From Semisulcospira habei (taxonomy: Eukaryota; Mollusca; Gastropoda; Semisulcospiridae), in assembly GCA_036245525.1 (NCBI GenBank), contig BTPG01000002.1, positions 120,466,082-120,530,081 on the forward strand: a stretch of DNA of 64,000 nt. Direction: 5' to 3'. Shown in pieces: positions 33,467 through 44,664 of the stretch. The notes under the pieces were generated by a model. That model was not told the DNA's origin, ran no database searches, and saw only the letters and a program-made list of their open reading frames with translations. Numbering within the stretch: the stretch's first letter is position 1; each line of letters starts with the position of its first letter. Both the position numbers and the translations under genes were made by a program.

Positions 33467-33525
33467 GGTAGTTATATAGCGCCTAACCTCCTGACAGAGC
33501 TCTATACGCTTTACAATTTTAAAAA
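33383..33525 (+). mobile_element. AAT tract with attached 'tatagcgcc' element
   Basis: A pure AAT array (33383-33465) leads into GGGTAGTTATATAGCGCC and AGAGCTCTATACGCTTTAC, a tail module recurring with trinucleotide tracts here and at 51.3 kb. Confidence 0.45.
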
Positions 33526-33589
33526 ATGCAAACATAAATACACAAATAAATAAAAATTAATGATGACCATGGATAACAAAGTGGTATCA

Positions 33590-33655
33590 GCAAGAGGCAT
33601 AGATCTTCATGAGCCCCCGCAACTGCGGGGGCTCATGACGATCTATACCTCTTGC
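33590..33655. mobile_element. Family C hairpin
   Basis: GCAAGAGGCATAGATCTTCA and TGACGATCTATACCTCTTGC. Confidence 0.7.
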
Positions 33656-33739
33656 AGATGAGCGGCGTTGAATTCACCTCAGCAGCGAAGAGACACATAA
33701 TATTTAAAAAAAAAAAAATACATAGCGTTTGCACACGGT

Positions 33740-34240
33740 TAAAGGGCTGATTTAAATTTGTAAAGAATGTTTACCTGAAATTTAAATATCAATTGACAAC
33801 GCAGCTACATAAATAGTTCGTTTCTCCTTTTTTTGTAATCGCTGACGTACACGCTGAAATAAACTAAACAACGCCCAGCGTCCGAACCAAAGCTCTATGT
33901 ACTCAATATTGGCTAACAAAGGCGAGTGAATCACACTTCCTTACATGGCATTTCTAAAACAACCATGAGGACATAATTATACTATGAAAACTGATCAGCA
34001 GAGAGGAACATTTCAAAAGAAAAGACATGAAATTTCTCAACATAAAAAACAAACAAACAAACAAACAAACAAAAGAAAACCCCCCAAAACAACTAGCTGT
34101 TTTCCCCACATTATCTTCAGTTAGTTACGTTCAAGACACAAATAGTTGTCAACTCTGACTCCGAAATCGAGGCTAAATAATCCTATTTGAAAAATTCAAC
34201 ATAAATTACCTTAATTCAACTGACAGATAAAATCAAACGT
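33740..34240. other. FamG3 intron, otherwise unremarkable
   Basis: AT-rich intronic sequence with a short AAAC tract (34047-34072). Confidence 0.4.
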
Positions 34241-34246
34241 TCTTAC

Positions 34247-34408
34247 CTCCTTCTCTTTCTTTTTCAAAATCGGCTACAGCCGCTCTCGTTCAAGACTCAC
34301 AAATTGCCAACACTTTGCCTCAAAAAGCGAGGCTGGGCCGGTTAGCGTTGTCACATGCACACCCTGCTGTCTGATTATTCGCGTCCTACGCTGCGACACG
34401 TAAAACTG
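34247..34408 (-). other. FamG3 proposed non-coding first exon with a short uORF
   Basis: Below two TATA-like elements the minus strand runs to GAGAAGGAG followed by the donor GTAAGAACG (exon ends 34247). Joining to the acceptor at 32203 gives a 2044-nt intron. Unlike FamG2, the leader has upstream ATGs, including a nine-codon uORF (34415 to 34386, ending TAG). The exon end is well supported by the donor. The start is estimated and could lie upstream of the uORF. Confidence 0.4.
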
Positions 34409-34433
34409 ACGCCATGAACAGAGGACCTCATCT

Positions 34434-34465
34434 CTTATACCTCAGAGGAGTTCTTTGAGTTTATA
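34434..34465 (-). promoter_or_regulatory. FamG3 candidate core promoter (two TATA-like boxes)
   Basis: TATAAA on the minus strand lies at 34460-34465 and TATAAG at 34434-34439. Both are a plausible distance above the proposed first exon. A family C hairpin (34477-34542) starts only about 12 bp upstream of the first box, so the transposon forms part of the proximal promoter. Confidence 0.4.
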
Positions 34466-34476
34466 CCCTTCCGTTT

Positions 34477-34542
34477 GCAAGAGGCATAGATTATCATGAG
34501 CTCCTGCATCCGCAGGGGCTCATGAGAATCTATACCTCTTGC
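34477..34542. mobile_element. Family C hairpin adjoining the FamG3 TATA region
   Basis: GCAAGAGGCATAGATTATCA and TGAGAATCTATACCTCTTGC. The edge lies about 12 bp from TATAAA. Confidence 0.7.
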
Positions 34543-34684
34543 ACATAAATGACCCGCTCCCGTTTAATTAGTGTCCTGTTTGCTCATTCAGACGTAGAAA
34601 ATTGTAATGGTAGTAGCACTGCAGCCGTGCCCCGACCGGCGTGACGTCTCTCCCCTAGTCACAATGTGCGCCCTTTTTGGATCT

Positions 34685-35084
34685 TCAGGGTATGCATTCT
34701 TTGTCAACGTGAAACAAATCTGGGATCACGTTCGCAAGAAGTACTCCTTGCAGGATGGCGTCTGATCTCAACTTGTAGTAGAAAGCCATTGAATCTGTTG
34801 AACTGAAGCACACACCTTCATCGTCCTTTGTGGGTTTCAGCTCCTGGGCAATTGCATGTTTGATGAAGCCTAAATTTGACTCTGATTCATGAAGCCCAAA
34901 ACTTTAAAAATAATTTACGTCAGTAAACTTCACGACGAGGAGGTCTTAGGGTGCTCGATCTGCTATTGAAAGGGGAACCCCCGACGACCACGTAGCAGTA
35001 GTGAGCCTCGTGCTCACTGAAAGTTTTCCAGTCGGTTCTAAGGACAAGGCTGTCTATTTTGGTGACGGAGGGAAGTTCTTTCAT
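34685..35084 (-). pseudogene. Broken coding fragment of unknown family upstream of FamG3
   Basis: Two consecutive minus-strand frames look coding but are not connected. One runs from 35084 to a stop at 34920 (begins MKELPSVTKIDSL, contains AHYCYVVVGGSPF). The other runs from about 34897 to a stop at 34685 (contains GFIKHAIAQELKP and SMAFYYKLRSD). The first stays open for 54 codons and the second for 71, with protein-like composition, separated by a frameshift and about 20 nt. I do not recognise the family and see no similarity to FamG1-3. It may be a gene relic or an unknown transposon ORF. Confidence 0.4.
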
Positions 35085-35281
35085 GTCCTTGCATGGTCAA
35101 GCATGGACGCGCCAGGACAGTCCAACGCTTGAACCCCCCCCCCCCCCCCCCAATATCTTATTTCTTAGTATGCTTTCACAGATAGATCTTGAAGTATATG
35201 GGGCTGTACGATTTACAAGCTGAGTGGGGAGTGAGCAGAGGTAAATTTTGACTGAAGTAAATAAGACCCGATCCGAATTGG

Positions 35282-35345
35282 TAAGAGGCAAAGATTCTCA
35301 TATGCCCCTGCGCCTGCAGGGGCCATGAGAGTCTATGCCTCTTGC
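35282..35345. mobile_element. Family C hairpin
   Basis: AAGAGGCAAAGATTCTCATA and CATGAGAGTCTATGCCTCTT around CCCCTGCGCCTGCAGGGG. Confidence 0.65.
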
Positions 35346-35763
35346 AGATGAGAAATGGTCTGGCAGAGAAACTGTCCGATTTCAGTGTAGAGTGAGTCAG
35401 TTTAGGGGTAGGTCGCTATGGTTGGGCAGTCGGTGCGTCTCAGTGCCGGTCGTATGTAACTAGGTAATGTGTGTGTTCTTTGACGTCGCTAAATGTAAGC
35501 GGTGAGAAACCGCGGAGAACGATGTACTGCGCAGTCGATTGCAAATGTGACCAATGCATGATGACCGAAGTGGAAAGCTGCACGCCTCCTTGAAAACGTC
35601 GTACACCTATTTCTTTGCACATTTTTTCTTCGTGTCACACCTGACACACTCAAAGTCTAATATTCGAGCTAAAAGACAAAAACCCCATTACATCCTGAGG
35701 CTTATTAAACAAACAAAAAATTATTTTAAAAAATAAAATAAAAATAAAAGAGAAATTGCTTAT

Positions 35764-35932
35764 TGTCCTATAAAGGTTGCATTACAGTTTACAAAATAAA
35801 TCAGCCATTTTAGTTCAAGGGTGGTGACAGAATAGCTTGGCGTCTCAGGCGCCAAGCTATTCTGGCACCACCCTTGAACTATCATAGTCAATTTTATTTC
35901 GAGCAATAGTTTATCAGGATAAAAAGGGTTAA
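35764..35932. mobile_element. Family A MITE (A1), shortened ends
   Basis: An A1 hairpin around GGCGTCTCAGGCGCC; the right end reads GGGTTAA and the left outer part is degraded. Confidence 0.7.
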
Positions 35933-36148
35933 ACAGACATGCCAGGCAAGAATGGGTGAGTAGTTTGCAATATCTCCTTTATAACTATTCCTTGTATGTC
36001 TTACCATAATGCTGGACAAAAGGGATGACTTAACTTATGAAGTCTGAATGCCGTACGACAATGAAAGACTAACTTCTGAACTCGGAATTTCTTAAATGAA
36101 ACATCTTTCTGTTGTTGTTGATTTTTTTTTTCTTCTTCTTTTGTACAT

Positions 36149-36252
36149 ATACTGACGAGCAACAGGAATGCGACAATTTTGAAATCATCGGAAAAACTAA
36201 AATGTTTCCTATGATTAAAAAATAGTGTCGCATTTCTTTCGCTGGTCAGTAT
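36149..36252. mobile_element. Family H, mariner-like MITE copy 1
   Basis: Termini ATACTGACGAGC and GCTGGTCAGTAT, with GGAATGCGACA/TGTCGCATTTC inside. TA-bounded ends resemble Tc1/mariner MITEs. Confidence 0.55.
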
Positions 36253-36298
36253 AGGAGAGTTCCACCGATGCCCATAAAGGGCAGTAGAAAAGTCTCTA

Positions 36299-36512
36299 TT
36301 AACTCATTCAGCACGACGCACGTATTTCCCAAATTTTGGAGGCGTCATCTAACGACTATGCACCTGTTGCAGGAGATAGATCGACCATGATAATTCAAGG
36401 GTAGTGCCAGATTAGCTTGGCGCCGACAGGCGCCAAGCTAATCTGGCACTTCCCTTGAATTATCTTGGTCGACCCATCTCCTGCTGCAGTGCGTCAGGGC
36501 TGAATGAGTTAA
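36299..36512. mobile_element. Family A MITE (A2), full length
   Basis: TTAA on both sides; the A2 hairpin centre is GGCGCCGACAGGCGCC, with nearly perfect arms. Confidence 0.85.
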
Positions 36513-36740
36513 ATGTGTCTTTTCACATGGATTGTAAAAGGAAGGGTAGAAATGTCCAAGTCGAGGCAAGACAACATTGAGAACTGTTGTATCGGCAAAT
36601 CGTAGCAAATTAAAGCCCGCCCATGCGCAGATCGCTTAACCCTGCTTTACGAAGCCTTAAATAGTTACATAGCCTAACGTCTTGTGTCGACCACGAAGGT
36701 GATTTCAAAGACGGGGCATCGAAAAGAGGCCTGTACAAAT

Positions 36741-36815
36741 TTTGACTCCAGCTGGGTTCGAACCCACGCCCTTACGGACGAGACGAGAGTCGAGCGCTCT
36801 ACCACCGAGCTCCCC
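36741..36815 (-). mobile_element. tRNA-like sequence, probably the head of a SINE
   Basis: The minus strand reads GAGCTCGGTGGTAGAGCGC (A-box and D-arm: GCTC pairs GAGC) and GGGTTCGAACCCA (B-box and T-arm). Spacing fits a tRNA, but the acceptor stem does not pair (the 3' side TGGAGTC has no partner), so a functional tRNA is unlikely. These boxes would still act as an internal Pol III promoter. Confidence 0.55.
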
Positions 36816-36940
36816 TTTTCTAAGCCTAAGGGTTGTGTACCCCGGGGTAGCTAGGTAAAGTGAGTCCTTTGTCGCATGGCTAAACACTGTGATCTCAGCC
36901 CATGGAGACGCAATGTATCCTGTCTGAAATCCAGGTGTGC

Positions 36941-37006
36941 GCTAGAGACATAGATTATGATGATTCCATACAGCCGCCTGGGCTCATGTAAATCTATACC
37001 TCTGGC
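36941..37006. mobile_element. Family C hairpin, degraded
   Basis: CTAGAGACATAGATTATGAT and CATGTAAATCTATACCTCTG. Confidence 0.5.
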
Positions 37007-37118
37007 CGACCACGATCGACCCCAATTGTTCCTTAAAATTGATGTTGTCAGTAGGGGGTAAGCGGATTCGAAAGACTATACATGTATATTTAAGACTGCT
37101 TCTCACAAACTTTCAAAC

Positions 37119-37185
37119 TGCAATAGTCAGAGATCCTCATGTGTCCCTGCATTCGCAGGGGCACATGAAAATTTATGTCTATTGC
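37119..37185. mobile_element. Family C hairpin, variant arms
   Basis: Inner arms ATGTGTCCCTGC and GCAGGGGCACAT covary relative to the consensus GAGCCCCCGC/GCGGGGGCTC. Confidence 0.6.
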
Positions 37186-37295
37186 TGGCCGAGATCGGAT
37201 ACCAGCTGCTCCTAAAACTTAGGATGGTATTCGTGATTTAAAATCAGATTTGCAAGCAAACCCAGGATGCGTACAAGTGGCGCGAAATGTACACC

Positions 37296-37514
<219 letters not shown>

Positions 37515-37890
37515 TTCGTTCCTCCAGGGAATGCACAACAATTAGTTCTTCTCCCCTCCCCCTCCCGCCGCCCAATCCCCCCAAACCTCCCCCCCCCCCC
37601 ATCCCCGACCTCCCTCTCACCACGCCACCTCTCTCTTAACCTCAGGACAAGGCCCTAGACAATGGCTACTTTTGACTGAGACACACGATTGTTGGCGACG
37701 TGTATCTGTGTACAGTGTCCGCTTTTCATTTCTCACGACATGTATCGGTTTACATTGCCCGCTTTTCATTTCTCACGACAAGTATCGGTTTACACTGCTG
37801 TTTTCTTCTCACAGAATATTTTGAGATGGTAAATATGTTCACAACAAGTGAAAAACCCGATTCTCCAGCACAGCCTGTGGTCTATCACAG

Positions 37891-37903
37891 AGGTCAGAGG
37901 TCA
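37891..37903 (+). promoter_or_regulatory. Perfect DR1 element
   Basis: AGGTCAGAGGTCA is an exact one-spaced direct repeat of the nuclear receptor half-site. It is isolated, with no promoter seen close by. Confidence 0.3.
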
Positions 37904-37996
37904 GAGAACGGAGGGACACGAGACGCAGCCTTCCGGCCAGACGGCAGGCCAAGCTTTTTAAGCAATACACATTAGCTATCAAGAGCGCCGATGATG

Positions 37997-38000
<4 letters not shown>

Positions 38001-38087
<87 letters not shown>
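38001..38087 (+). repeat. GA microsatellite
   Basis: About 43 GA units preceded by GATGATGATG. Confidence 0.95.
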
Positions 38088-38089
<2 letters not shown>

Positions 38090-38219
38090 TAACGATGACA
38101 GCGATTATGCGGTTGCTGAGGATAATGACAACGACTAACAAAGACGACGACGACGACGATGCTGATGACTGCTGATGATGGTATCGTCACGTCAGCTTTC
38201 GGCTGACATAAGCCTTTCT

Positions 38220-38296
38220 TAAACGTTTGGCTGTCGGTAGCGTTTTTGTGTCGTGATGATTCCTTCAGGGAGCGCTACCGACAGACATAGGGTTAA
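38220..38296. mobile_element. Family D element with a one-sided central deletion
   Basis: TTTGGCTGTCGGTAGCG and CGCTACCGACAGACATAGGG; the right inner arm is missing after GATTCCTTCAGGGAG. Confidence 0.65.
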
Positions 38297-38364
38297 AAAG
38301 GACTGACTTATACTAGTAAGTGCGATTAAAAGAGGAATATAAGAATATATGTCAATGTAAGATG

Positions 38365-38735
<371 letters not shown>

Positions 38736-38921
38736 CACATACATACACACGCACGCAGACACACATACACACGCACACACAAAGAAACACACGTCTGTGC
38801 CGACTAAGTGCAAATGTGCTGTGTTAGATTTGCATACAGTTGTGCAGAGCGTCCCACGGGATCTATTACAAATCTTGTTAAATAGCCTGTTGTGCCTGTT
38901 TTGGTCACCATAAATTCATTT

Positions 38922-39021
38922 TTAACTCTTTGGCTGTCGGTAGTGGGTTTTTTTGTCGCGATGATTCCTGCAGGAATCACTGATCGCGACAAAAACCGCT
39001 ACCGACAGCCAAAAGGGTTAA
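38922..39021. mobile_element. Family D MITE, full length
   Basis: TTAACTCTTTGGCTGTCGG and CCGACAGCCAAAAGGGTTAA; 100 bp, small CTG insertion in the right inner arm. Confidence 0.8.
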
Positions 39022-39261
39022 CATTTCATTTAATATGAAATATACTTTGTCGTCCCAAAAAGACCTGTGCAAATGAGCAGCAATGAGGCGTGGCTATTCG
39101 ACCCTAAATGAGATAAATTTATACAAAACCACCTAAACAAAAAATGCTCGGGCCATCGTCAGCCCCTGGACACTTTGCTCGCCAGCGACGGACGGCGTAG
39201 ACGGCGTTCGATGCTTTTGCACATGGATCCTAAGGCCTCTTTATAAAAATAAAATGTGCCC

Positions 39262-39380
39262 CATCAAGGTCAATTTCTGTGAAAGCGAGATTTGCATTGT
39301 ATTACAACCAGAATCTCGCTTTTAACAAACGTGGACTTGCTGCCTTCTGCCTGCACAGGGCAGCATAATCCAACATTGAA
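39262..39380 (+). repeat. Repeat family T, copy 2
   Basis: GAAAGCGAGATTTGCATTGT, ATTACAACCAGAATCTCGCT and CACAGGGCAGCATAAT. Confidence 0.45.
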
Positions 39381-39512
39381 TTACTTCATAAATTAATCGA
39401 TGAAAACGCTGTGAGCTAATCAAAGAAAGAAAACAAAGAGATAAAGGAGATTCAGGGATAGGTCAATGAATCAAACAGCCACACATTTTCATCTATCTGT
39501 GGTATCACACTT

Positions 39513-39609
39513 CCCAATGCGCAAAGGACCATCGGGCCGACGTCGGCCGCCGTTGACCGGCGCGATCCAACGGCAGCTACGTCGGCCCGATGCCCTTTGC
39601 GCACTTGGT
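39513..39609. mobile_element. Family B palindromic element
   Basis: CCCAATGCGCAAAGGACC and GCCCTTTGCGCACTTGG bound GGGCCGACGTCGGCCGCC. Confidence 0.7.
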
Positions 39610-39669
39610 TTTGTACTGTATTTTTATTTGGAAGTGACCGAAATGAACGAACAAACATTGAAAGAACGA

Positions 39670-39900
39670 ACGAACCAACCAGTCAACTAACCAGCCAGCT
39701 AAGCAGCTAGCTAAGCAACCAGCTAAGCAACCAGCTAACCAAGCAGCTAAGCAAACCAGCTAATCAAGCAGCTAAGCAACCAGCTAAGCAACCTATTAAG
39801 CAAACAGCTAACCAGCCAGCTATCCAGCCAGCTAACCAAGCAGCTAAGCAACCAGCTAATCAACCAGCTTACCAACCAGCTTACCGGTGAGCTAGCCAAC
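39670..39900 (+). repeat. Degenerate 12-bp minisatellite
   Basis: Variants of AGCTAAGCAACC repeat about 18 times. Confidence 0.7.
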
Positions 39901-40059
39901 TAACCAACGAACCAACGCATTAACTAAAGAACGACTACAGAAGAACGAATGAACAAACGAACAAAAGAAAATAAGAAACCATAGAAACACAGAGACAGAG
40001 AACATAGAAGCAAATAAATAAAGAAACAAAGAAAAAACAAAGAAACAAACGAACAAACC

Positions 40060-40115
40060 CACAAACAAACAAACAAACAAACAATAATAAATAAATAAAT
40101 AAATAAATAAATAAT
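40060..40115 (+). repeat. AAAC and AAAT tracts
   Basis: Tetranucleotide tracts; similar AAAC and AAAT tracts recur at 40680-40735 and 40780-40815. Confidence 0.85.
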
Positions 40116-40319
40116 ATATCCTATTTTTATGCAAACAAAGCTACCACAACAGGCTGAATCACACACGAAGTCCGCTGCAGAAACCAGCTGTAACTGGTAA
40201 CCAACGGAAACAGGATTGTACGCACGTTGGTCAGACGGACGTGTAAACTGACAATTGAAACCCTCACGACTTTCTTGCCCTCGGATGTAAGAGCTATAAA
40301 TAACACTGTTGCTCTGCAG

Positions 40320-40386
40320 GCAAGAGGCATAGATTCTCATGAGCCCCTGCGAATGTAGGAGCTCATGAGAATCTATGCCTCTTGCA
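40320..40386. mobile_element. Family C hairpin, near-perfect arms
   Basis: AGATTCTCATGAG and CTCATGAGAATCT show a T:A pair where the consensus has C:G, in both arms. Confidence 0.75.
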
Positions 40387-40846
40387 GTTGGTAAAACCTG
40401 ATTTAGAGCTTGATAAATTATGTGGATGCCATTCCTTCCGACAAGGCGAGAACTGGTGAATAATCACAGTCGAGGGACGGGCGGGCGGACGGACTGACGA
40501 ACGCACAAAGGCAAGGAATGTAGGACAACAAGAATAATGCTGACGCAGACGGCAATTACATTTTTGGCGGAAGTCCTGGATTTATGGTACTGTTCCCCAA
40601 CAATGTCTTTGAAGAAAAAACCTTGTATTTAATGTTAAACAAACAATAAGACAAAACAAAGAAAAATAAAATAATAACAAAAACAAACAAACAAACAAAC
40701 AAACAAACAAACAAACAAGTAAACAAACAAAAAACCGAAAGTTATACATCCGACCCCCCCCCCCCCTCCAACAAAAAAATAAATAAAATAAATAAATAAA
40801 TAAATAAATAAATAACAAGTTGTGATTAGATGAGAAAAAAATATTA

Positions 40847-41095
40847 TTATTATTATTTTTTTTTAATTAATTAATTTATTTATTTTTTGGGGGGTGGGTG
40901 GGTGGGGGTGTTTGGGGGGTGGGTGGGTGGGGGGGGTTGGGTTTTAACAAAAAAAATGTAGTCAGCTGAGTTCTAATTGTCCTTGTCTTAGAGTATTTCT
41001 TTCTTGGTTGATATTGATTTTACATTTTGTAAGCTTGGCAATAACCGTTTTTTTTTTGTTGTTGTTTATTTGGGGGGGGGGGGGGGGGGGGGAGA
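40847..41095 (+). repeat. T-rich and G-rich homopolymer patches
   Basis: ATT/T tract then GGGTGGGTGG block (40889-40937), and again T10 then about 22 G (41050-41093). Confidence 0.8.
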
Positions 41096-41326
41096 TTGAA
41101 AAATTAGAAAGTGAACTACTGGACCGATTTATGAACACAAATTCAATTTGTAAATAATTACTATGATGTCTTGGAACAGCACACAAACATACGCCTCAAA
41201 CAGTACCACATTGCACTACTACTTACTTTGCAGAACACAGAATTTTACATGCGTTTCTTATGTTTCTTGCTTATGTATTTGTTGTTGTTGTCGTCGTTCA
41301 TATTGTTGTAAGAGCCATTTTAAACT

Positions 41327-41524
41327 TTAACCCATTCAGCCCTGACGCACTACAACAGGAGATGGGTCGACCATGGTAATTCAAGGGTAGTATCTGTCGG
41401 CGCCAAGCTAATCTGGCACTGCCCTTGAGTTATCATGGACGATCCATCTCATGCAACTGGCGCATAGTCATGAGACGACGCCTCCAGAATTTGGGAAATA
41501 CGGCCGTCGGGCTGAATGTGTTAA
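41327..41524. mobile_element. Family A MITE (A2), left arm shortened
   Basis: TTAA on both sides. About 16 bp of the inner left arm (CCAGATTAGC) is missing while the right arm is intact. Confidence 0.8.
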
Positions 41525-41554
41525 GCGTAATGGCCGGGTCTGCAGATTCTTCCC

Positions 41555-41777
41555 TTAACCCTTATCATTCGGAATACACCAGTATGTGAAATAAGTTTGA
41601 CTAAAATAGTTCAAGGGTAGCGCCAGAATAGCTTGGCGCCTCTAGGCGCCAAGCTATTCTGGCACTACCCTTGAACTAAAGCCATTGGTCTATTTCCCTA
41701 TCTGTAAGTACTATATAGTTTGCACATATAGCAGTGTACAAATTTGAAGTTTTTAGCCTCAGTATGATATGGGTTAA
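41555..41777. mobile_element. Divergent family A MITE (A3)
   Basis: TTAA on both sides with a GGCGCCTCTAGGCGCC hairpin. The outer arms differ from A1/A2 (ACTAAAATAGTTCAAGG/CCTTGAACTAAAG) and the termini read CCCTTATCATTC/GATATGGG. Confidence 0.75.
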
Positions 41778-41839
41778 TGGACAGTTTCACTCAGAGTAGG
41801 AACGAGTGACCAATCTAACCTGTGAACACAGCGGTTATA

Positions 41840-42170
41840 GTCCGTTTTTATGAAAAGCAACATTTTCATTGTATTACAATAACAAATCTCGCTTTTTAAC
41901 CCTTTTAACCCCAAGGTCCCATTTCTCAAATTTTGGAGGTGTTGCCTAAAGACTTATGTACCAGTTTAGCAGGGGATCGATTGACCATGATAATTCAAGG
42001 GTAGTGCCAGATAAGCTTGGCGCCGTCAGGCGCCAAGCTAATCTGGCACTATCCTTGAATTATCATGGTCAATCCATCTCCTGCTGCAGGGTCCCCGGGC
42101 TAAATGGGTTAAGACAATAAGTTGTGTTACAGCAGAACTAAAATCTCGCTTTTCACAAAAAGGGACCGTT
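41840..42170 (+). repeat. Repeat family T, copy 3, split by a family A element
   Basis: CATTGTATTACAATAACAAA with TCTCGCTTTTT lies left of the MITE (41905-42112). TACAGCAGAACTAAAATCTC and GCTTTTCACAAA lie right of it. Confidence 0.4.
41905..42112. mobile_element. Family A MITE (A2) nested in repeat family T
   Basis: TTAA-flanked A2 hairpin with termini CCCCAAGGTCCC and GGTCCCCGGGC. It splits a T-family repeat (41840-41904 and 42113-42170). Confidence 0.75.
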
Positions 42171-42660
42171 GTTTAAATCCCTTCTATTTATAGTAGGGAC
42201 TACTTTTAGGACGGGTCACGGTGGGGCGAATTTAATAGCATGCCCATGATGTCAAAGGCGGGCAGGCTAAACCTCTAACAATTGAAGTAACAAGATAAAA
42301 ATTACGTCATGTCTAGTTACGCCAACCTCGCTGCTGAACGTACATTTGGCGGGAAGCGCCTAATGTGCGTATGTATGTGCGTATGTATGCCGTATGTGTG
42401 TGCGTATGTATGTAAACACCTGCAAAGAATCTCCGAGATTTCTGTACACACAAGCTTGAAACTTGGTGAAATACTTTCTTAAGTGGGTGGTTAAGAGAGC
42501 CTCCGAGCATATTGTAATTGAATGTCTCATTGAAGACATAAACAACCGCCAGTAAGTCGGTTGACCCAGATTACAGTCTCGTAATTTTGTCACATTTACT
42601 TGAACTTTTGCATGTAGCTAGTTTGGAGAAAGACATTGGATGAGTTTGTTAGCCAGCTTT
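42166..42660 (+). repeat. Dispersed repeat of about 0.5 kb (family R), copy 1
   Basis: Shares GGTGGGGCGAATTTAATAGC, CATGTCTAGTTA and GACCCAGATTA with copy 2 in the same order. It contains a short GTATG-rich tract. No coding frame. Probably an unclassified transposon. Confidence 0.7.
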
Positions 42661-44384
42661 GTATCTTTTCAGCTTTTTTAAAAAGTAAAATCTAATTCTT
42701 TGCAGAAAAAAAATTAAAAAGTAAAAAGCCGCGACTTTTCGAGAAAATCAGACAGTGACGGTGACGTAAAAACAGCAACTCAGACACTGACGCAATACTC
42801 TAGGCATGACGTAATTCTCTCTCGCTCTCCCTCTGACACATACACGCGCAACACGCGCGCAGAGTGCAGACTTGAACTTCATTGAAGTTCATTCGACAAA
42901 GCCGGATGTGATTGGTTTCAAGTCAAATCGGAAAAGTGACGCCACGCTTTTAAAAAGACGCGCATTTTTGTGTTTGCAGAAGTCTGAGTCGCAATCGTCA
43001 GTGCCAGGGATCGAAGGTGAGATTACTTACAGTTGACCAGTTCTCTGTGATCTTAGTGGTCTGACTGAGGTAAACATATTGCAACTATTTATAACAAATT
43101 GTGTAGTGCAGATGTTTAAGCCGATCTTGAGTAATTCAACCCACGCCATGCCTTACAAGTTACATCTGTGAGTTAGCTCAGGTGATCCGCCTAAAAGTTT
43201 CCTGATTTTCATCTTAGTGTATGTTGATCTGCCGATATTCTGTCCGTGTATGTGCTGCACATGTTTTCTCCCCTGTAAATGGTCTTTGCGATGTTTGTTA
43301 TATCATACGCCAGTTTCCATGCCGTGGTGTGTTCTCTCGCAATTATCTATAAGGTATTTTTCATTCATCGTACTCTGAAATCAGTTACCCACCCCCCCCC
43401 CCCCCCACCCTCCCCCACCCGTCCTCGATCGATGACCATGATAGTTAAGTACTGTGACTAGATCAGTGTGATCATACTAACGAACAGGCCAGGCTGAAGA
43501 TTCTCTTACTTTTGCACACTGACCGATCTCAGTGGCCGCGGCTGTCATTAGTTATGATACCACAATCGGTGATTTGTGCGACCCACAATTCAGAACAGTA
43601 CGTTAATATATTCCATCAGACATATGGACACAGATGCATTTTTATCCGCCACTCCGCTCATCCCCCATGTTTAAAATCGTTGGTAGATTTATTGCTTTAG
43701 CAAGTTATGTAGACAGGACTACGCCTGTGCACGTAGCGGAGATAAGGACTACGTCACGTATGACCCCACTAGGCAGCAATTTATTCGTGGATCAGACAAA
43801 ATGTAAGTCAATATTGTTCATGTTTAGCATCCCCTAGCTGCAAAGAGATTGGCGCACCTGTAGCTAGTTGCAGAGGTAACAAATGTGGCCGCAAACTGTC
43901 ATAATTTGATGAAATCTCCGAGATATAAGTGTGCAAAATTTGATCGATCGCGTGTCCGATTCGTCAGGCCAGATTCTGCTGCTTAACTGCGTCTACACTA
44001 AATACAGGTGTCAACATTCTTGTGGGCTGTACAAATGACAACAAGTGGTTAGGTTAAAGAATATTTAGTGTCCTTCGAACTGAAAAAGCTTATTTGATGT
44101 TGGGACTACGCTGTGCAAAAGACGATCTCGGTTGTTCAGACTAAATGGCCTACGGTGTAACAGATTTGGGAATACACTGTGCACACGACAGAAACAGGAA
44201 ACATGTCTTGTTTGAAGTACTTGCAGTACAACTAGTAAGTATGACATTTCCGAATGCCAAAACAAAAATTAACATTTGAAGTAAAGCAAATATGATATTT
44301 AGGCGAATAATGTGTATTATGTAAAATAAGCTATTTTGCAAAACAACAAACTCGGTAAAAACATAAAGATGTGACCAGCTGTTC
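42661..44384. other. No gene established
   Basis: Besides the weak promoter/first-exon candidate at 42955 and a C-rich patch (43389-43412), I see no repeat family or coding frame. This is one of the longest MITE-free stretches in the window. Confidence 0.4.
42955..43025 (+). promoter_or_regulatory. Possible promoter and first exon
   Basis: CACGCTTTTAAAAAGACGCG could be a TATA-like box. About 55 nt downstream AGGGATCGAAG meets a donor-like GTGAGATTAC. No coding exon was found to the right, so this is weak. Confidence 0.2.
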
Positions 44385-44584
44385 TTTTTTTAAAGATCTC
44401 TTCTATTTATAGAAGGGACCTTTTAGGATGGGTCGCGGTGGGGCGAATTTAATAGCATGTCCATGATGTCAAAGCCGGGGCAGGCCTAAACCTCTGACAA
44501 CTGAAGTAACGAGATAAAACTGATTACATCATGTCTAGTTATGCTAACATCGTTGCTGAACGTACTATTGCGCGAAAGGTCGTA

Positions 44585-44664
<80 letters not shown>

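Noticed and set aside
36741..36815. Functional tRNA gene
   Set aside because: The acceptor stem does not pair and the T-stem has a mismatch; a SINE head is a better fit.
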